A program made the translations under genes and the position numbers. A stretch of DNA of 8,061 nucleotides from Sphingobacterium sp. (GTDB lineage Bacteria; Bacteroidota; Bacteroidia; Sphingobacteriales; Sphingobacteriaceae), in assembly GCA_030146225.1 (NCBI GenBank), contig JASLCA010000289.1, forward strand, positions 1 through 8,061. Reading direction: 5' to 3'. The notes under the pieces were generated by a model that saw nothing but the letters and a program-made list of their open reading frames with translations, was not told where the DNA came from and did not search any database. This document shows, in pieces, positions 6,381 to 8,061 of this stretch. Each line of letters opens with the position of its first letter. Position 1 is the stretch's first letter.

Positions 6381-6418
6381 AGATGCCGCTTAGGATAACC
6401 AAGCGGCATCTTCTTTTT
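6381..6418 (+). terminator. Rho-independent terminator of the mltD-like gene
   Basis: AGATGCCGCTT (6381-6391) pairs perfectly with AAGCGGCATCT (6401-6411) around a 9-base loop, followed by TCTTTTT to 6418. This is a classic intrinsic terminator for plus-strand transcription. The loop and both arms lie partly within the last codons and stop codon of the convergent phosphoribosyltransferase gene. In the minus direction the same hairpin lacks a T-run. Confidence 0.85.
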
Positions 6419-6905
6419 GGTCAAATTCTAATAATTCGACCTCCACATGTTCCTTTAATATGGTGGAGAGCTTTAAGCCATAGTAATCACTGAAGATAGG
6501 GAATTGATGATGTGAGCGGTCAATAAGCACCGCCGTACGCATCTTCTTTAAAGGGATATCTAAGAACAGTCCCAAGCCATAAGCTAGCGTACGGCCGCTA
6601 TTAAGTACGTCGTCGATCAAGATAATAACCTTGTCTTTGGCGGTCTCTATGGCGATGTCACTATTTGCCTCTAAGCTTCTTTTTGTCTTCTCAATCGTTA
6701 TTTTTAAAAGCTCAAAGTTCTTTGTGGGGGCAATCTCTTGTAATATTTTCTGCAAGCGTTGCGCAAATACATAGCCGCGATCCGCTATCCCGACTAAGAC
6801 AATAGACTCTTCTTCAAAGTTATCTTCCAAGATCTGATAAGCAATGCGAATTGACTTTTGCTTAATTTGATTTTTATCTAAAACTAACGTTCTCTTATTG
6901 GACAT
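6390..6905 (-). CDS. PyrR-like phosphoribosyltransferase family protein
   Basis: This is a 171-residue type I phosphoribosyltransferase. The PRPP-binding signature is VIILIDDVLNSGRT (93-106), and the preceding pyrophosphate-loop region reads VLVGIADRG (36-44). The end of the domain, AVLIDRSHHQFPIFSDYYGL (125-144) and then HVEVELLEF, is closest to PyrR (pyrimidine attenuation regulator/uracil phosphoribosyltransferase) as I know that family. However, the segment that normally reads LDITLYRDD is LKITIEKTK here, and the protein is slightly short. Uracil PRTase or RNA-binding activity should therefore not be assumed. No pyrimidine gene is nearby. The ATG at 6903-6905 matches the usual PyrR N-terminus. 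The 3' end is interleaved with the convergent terminator: its stop codon lies at 6390-6392, in the hairpin. A hypoxanthine-type PRTase is a less likely alternative. Confidence 0.87.
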   Translation of the reverse strand: MSNKRTLVLDKNQIKQKSIRIAYQILEDNFEEESIVLVGIADRGYVFAQRLQKILQEIAPTKNFELLKITIEKTKRSLEANSDIAIETAKDKVIILIDDVLNSGRTLAYGLGLFLDIPLKKMRTAVLIDRSHHQFPIFSDYYGLKLSTILKEHVEVELLEFDQKEDAAWLS

Positions 6906-7125
6906 GTTGCTACAGTTTATTGCCTGTAAAAATACTAAAAACTTTTAATGAAAAGGCTTTCCCGTATTTTTCTGCAATGATTATTAGTGGCTTTTCTTCT
7001 TGTGCGGCTGCGTTTATTAGCTGATTGCTCAGGGCTGGTATTAGCCTTCGGCAGGCAAGCAGGATAATGTGCCTTGGGATTATCCTATAAAGTTGTGGGC
7101 ACCATGCTTGTTGCTGGGCGGACAT
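6906..7125 (-). other. Stretch with no convincing gene, upstream of the phosphoribosyltransferase gene
   Basis: Between the terminator at 7126-7162 and the phosphoribosyltransferase start there are 220 bp. The minus strand is open over 71 codons (6910-7125), starting MSAQQQAWCPQLYRIIPRHI. Its ATG directly follows the T-run of the C40 terminator, has no ribosome-binding site, and the product shows no signal peptide, recognisable domain or clear family. It is somewhat more G+C-rich than the other spacers, so it could be a decayed gene fragment or a small unknown gene. I do not call it a CDS. Confidence 0.3.
6927..6934 (-). promoter_or_regulatory. Candidate -7 box for the phosphoribosyltransferase gene
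   Basis: The complement reads TATTTTTA, seven of eight matches to TAnnTTTG, 21 bp before the ATG. A T-rich TTTT lies about 20 bases further upstream as a possible -33 box. The predicted leader would be only about 10-20 nt. This is the best candidate in the gap, but other A/T-rich sites exist. Confidence 0.35.
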
Positions 7126-7162
7126 AAAAAAAGGCTTGGATATTTATCCAAGCCTCTTTTTT
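7126..7162 (-). terminator. Bidirectional intrinsic terminator after the C40 peptidase gene
   Basis: AGGCTTGGA (7132-7140) and TCCAAGCCT (7147-7155) form a perfect 9-bp stem with a 6-base loop, which two more T-A pairs could narrow. It is flanked by seven As on the left (7126-7132) and CTTTTTT on the right (7156-7162), so it has a T-run in either direction. It lies about 20 bp past the stop of the minus-strand C40 gene, which it should terminate. Confidence 0.9.
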
Positions 7163-7175
7163 ATTTTAAAGGAGA

Positions 7176-7754
7176 TTAATTCAAGTTTTTGTTGTCATCA
7201 CCTTGTCCTGTACTCGCTGTCATCGTTTTGGAGGACTCTTCAAATGGACGACCGCCATTGTAATAGTACCTTTTCCAATACGCTTCGTTTAGGTTGCTGA
7301 TCATTACCCCACGGCTAGAAGCTGCGTGTGCAAATTTATCATCTCCTAAATAAATACCAACATGTGTGATTTGTTTGCTGCGGATCTTAAAGAAAACCAG
7401 ATCTCCTGGTTGTAGTTCCGTCTTAAGGATAGGCTTTACATTGGCGTATTGATTTCTGCTGTTGTAGCCTATAGTTGTGTTGAAAACATTCTCGTAAACC
7501 GATAAGGTGAATTTCGAACAATCAATACCTCTTTTAGAGTCCCCACCTAGGCGGTATGGCGTGCCCAACCATTCGTATACAAACTGATAGAGCTTTGTAT
7601 TGGTCATGGCGTTGTTCGCAACACCCATTATTTGAGAAAAATATTCTTTTGCAAGGTTATCCGGGTCAGAGGAAGTTGTTTTTTTGGTTTGTGCCTGCGA
7701 GACTAGACATAAGCCGATGAATAGCATTCCTGCTACTAATTTCTTTGTTTTCAT
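7176..7754 (-). CDS. Secreted NlpC/P60 (C40) peptidoglycan endopeptidase
   Basis: This is a 192-residue cysteine peptidase expected to cut peptide stems or cross-links in peptidoglycan. A Sec signal peptide (1-22, ending LVSQAQ, without a lipobox Cys) precedes the NlpC/P60 domain (about 55-170): YEWLGTPYRLGGDSKRGIDC carries the nucleophile Cys79, LQPGDLVFF (114-122) is the usual structural motif, THVGIYLGDDKFAHAASSRG supplies His131 and the third polar residue His143. Spacing from Cys to His (52) and His to His (12) is close to that of E. coli MepS/Spr. The single short N-terminal linker and lack of SH3 domains also resemble MepS, though that enzyme is a lipoprotein. The last 20 residues are polar and probably disordered. 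The gene stands alone, with its own promoter (7813-7843) and terminator. The start ATG at 7752-7754 is preceded by AAAGCGAACAA. Confidence 0.94.
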   Translation of the reverse strand: MKTKKLVAGMLFIGLCLVSQAQTKKTTSSDPDNLAKEYFSQIMGVANNAMTNTKLYQFVYEWLGTPYRLGGDSKRGIDCSKFTLSVYENVFNTTIGYNSRNQYANVKPILKTELQPGDLVFFKIRSKQITHVGIYLGDDKFAHAASSRGVMISNLNEAYWKRYYYNGGRPFEESSKTMTASTGQGDDNKNLN

Positions 7755-7812
7755 TTGTTCGCTTTATTTACAACTTTTTTAAATTGTACCGTATTAGCTA
7801 CAGGCACAAAAA

Positions 7813-7843
7813 CAAAACTAGTACTTATGTATTGCTAATCCAA
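7813..7843 (-). promoter_or_regulatory. Promoter of the C40 peptidase gene
   Basis: The complement reads TTG (7841-7843), then 20 bases, then TAGTTTTG (7813-7820), an exact TAnnTTTG -7 box with correct Bacteroidota spacing. Transcription would start near 7806, giving a leader of about 50 nt. Phased TTTAAC repeats begin 16 bp upstream of the -33 box. Confidence 0.65.
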
Positions 7844-7858
7844 GTAAATTGACATTTA

Positions 7859-7895
7859 TTTAACATGACTTTAACTCTTTTTAACAGTTTTTAAA
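7859..7895. promoter_or_regulatory. Four helically phased TTTAAC-type direct repeats
   Basis: TTTAAC occurs at 7859-7864, 7870-7875 and 7880-7885, with TTTAAA at 7890-7895, giving start-to-start steps of 11, 10 and 10 bp. Tandem repeats on one face of the helix are the usual binding layout of OmpR/PhoB-family response regulators; the Bacillus PhoP box (TTAACA repeats) looks alike. They lie just upstream of the C40 promoter, where an activator would bind. Intrinsic DNA curvature is an alternative explanation. No regulator gene is in view. Confidence 0.45.
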
Positions 7896-7925
7896 TCCCG
7901 CAGCTACAAATCCTATATATAACTC

Positions 7926-7966
7926 TTTTAGGCATTTTTAGGCTTTAACTGCATTTTTATAAAAAT
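7926..7966. repeat. Second phased repeat pair and AT palindrome
   Basis: TTTTAGGC is repeated at 7926-7933 and 7936-7943, exactly 10 bp apart, followed by another TTTAAC at 7944-7949. Then comes a perfect 14-bp palindrome, ATTTTTATAAAAAT (7953-7966). Together with the array at 7859-7895 this suggests curved DNA or a compound regulatory site in the spacer. Confidence 0.4.
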
Positions 7967-7987
7967 TTCAATAAAAAATCAAAAATG

Positions 7988-8020
7988 TTTTAATAATTTG
8001 AAAATTAAGTTTTACCTTTA
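7988..8020 (+). promoter_or_regulatory. Candidate promoter for a gene entering at the window end
   Basis: TACCTTTA (8013-8020) matches seven of eight positions of TAnnTTTG and differs by one base from the rplM -7 box. TTTT at 7988-7991, 21 bases upstream, is a possible -33 box. Several A-tracts (7961-7965, 7973-7978, 7981-7985) precede it and could act like an UP element. Confidence 0.35.
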
Positions 8021-8039
8021 GTTCGATTTACAAAATAAG

Positions 8040-8061
8040 ATGATAAAGAGCACTATTATTA
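8040..8061 (+). CDS. Possible start of a plus-strand gene, cut by window edge
   Basis: An ATG at 8040 opens a frame reading MIKSTII to the window end, about 20 bp downstream of a -7-like box. The basic-then-hydrophobic start would suit a signal peptide. Seven codons are too few to identify anything, and the call rests mainly on promoter spacing. If real, the gene is divergent from the C40 peptidase gene. Confidence 0.3.

Noticed and set aside
6371..6394. Direct repeat CGCTTAGG at 6371-6378 and 6387-6394 as an attachment site or regulatory pair
   Set aside because: Eight bases beside a terminator, with no integrase or mobile gene nearby; probably coincidence or an old slippage.
6910..7125. 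71-codon minus-strand frame as a real gene
   Set aside because: Its ATG touches the terminator T-run, with no ribosome-binding site, domain or recognised homologue; kept only as a point to check.
1..8061. Defence system, prophage, CRISPR array, insertion sequence or tRNA
   Set aside because: No repeats with spacers, transposase or integrase motifs, terminal inverted repeats or tRNA-like folds were seen; the gene content is core envelope and ribosomal.

Overview
The window looks like an ordinary chromosomal segment from a member of the Bacteroidota, most likely Sphingobacteriales (a Sphingobacterium- or Pedobacter-like organism). The evidence is the family-specific gene content (a DUF4292 lipoprotein, a short Asn-rich TatA, a Bacteroidota-type ribosomal protein L13), weak Shine-Dalgarno sequences, and several upstream boxes matching the Bacteroidota -7 consensus TAnnTTTG. 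These boxes are exact upstream of rplM, envC, tatA and the C40 peptidase gene. This identification rests on recognition only; no search was run.

Layout. Positions 1-403 (minus) hold rplM, cut by the window edge. A divergent AT-rich spacer (404-609) carries the rplM promoter and leader and a weaker candidate promoter for the next operon. On the plus strand come a secreted TPR-repeat protein (610-2322), an overlapping DUF4292 outer-membrane lipoprotein (2312-3091), an EnvC-type murein hydrolase activator (3195-4466), the Tat translocase subunit TatA (4544-4765), a 22-bp-stem hairpin, and an MltD-like lytic transglycosylase with two LysM domains (4924-6357) closed by a GC-rich terminator. On the minus strand are a PyrR-like phosphoribosyltransferase (6390-6905), a 270-bp gap with no convincing gene, a bidirectional terminator, and a secreted NlpC/P60 (C40) peptidase (7176-7754). 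The last 307 bp are AT-rich regulatory DNA containing helically phased TTTAAC-type direct repeats, and possibly the first seven codons of a plus-strand gene.

How the genes fit together. Five of the eight annotated genes belong to the envelope, and TatA is an export component. EnvC (amidase activation), the MltD-like enzyme (glycan-strand cleavage) and the C40 peptidase (peptide-stem cleavage) all act on peptidoglycan. The DUF4292 lipoprotein resembles LolA/LolB-type lipid-binding proteins and lies next to a periplasmic TPR scaffold. The region therefore reads as a cell-wall remodelling and envelope-biogenesis neighbourhood next to ribosomal genes.

I found no mobile element, CRISPR array, tRNA, rRNA or clear new defence or metabolic system. 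The least explained items are the phased repeat array in front of the C40 gene, the overlapped TPR/DUF4292 pair, and several regulatory structures (a three-codon ORF overlapping the mltD-like start, a terminator that shares bases with the end of the convergent gene, and a candidate L13 leader hairpin).
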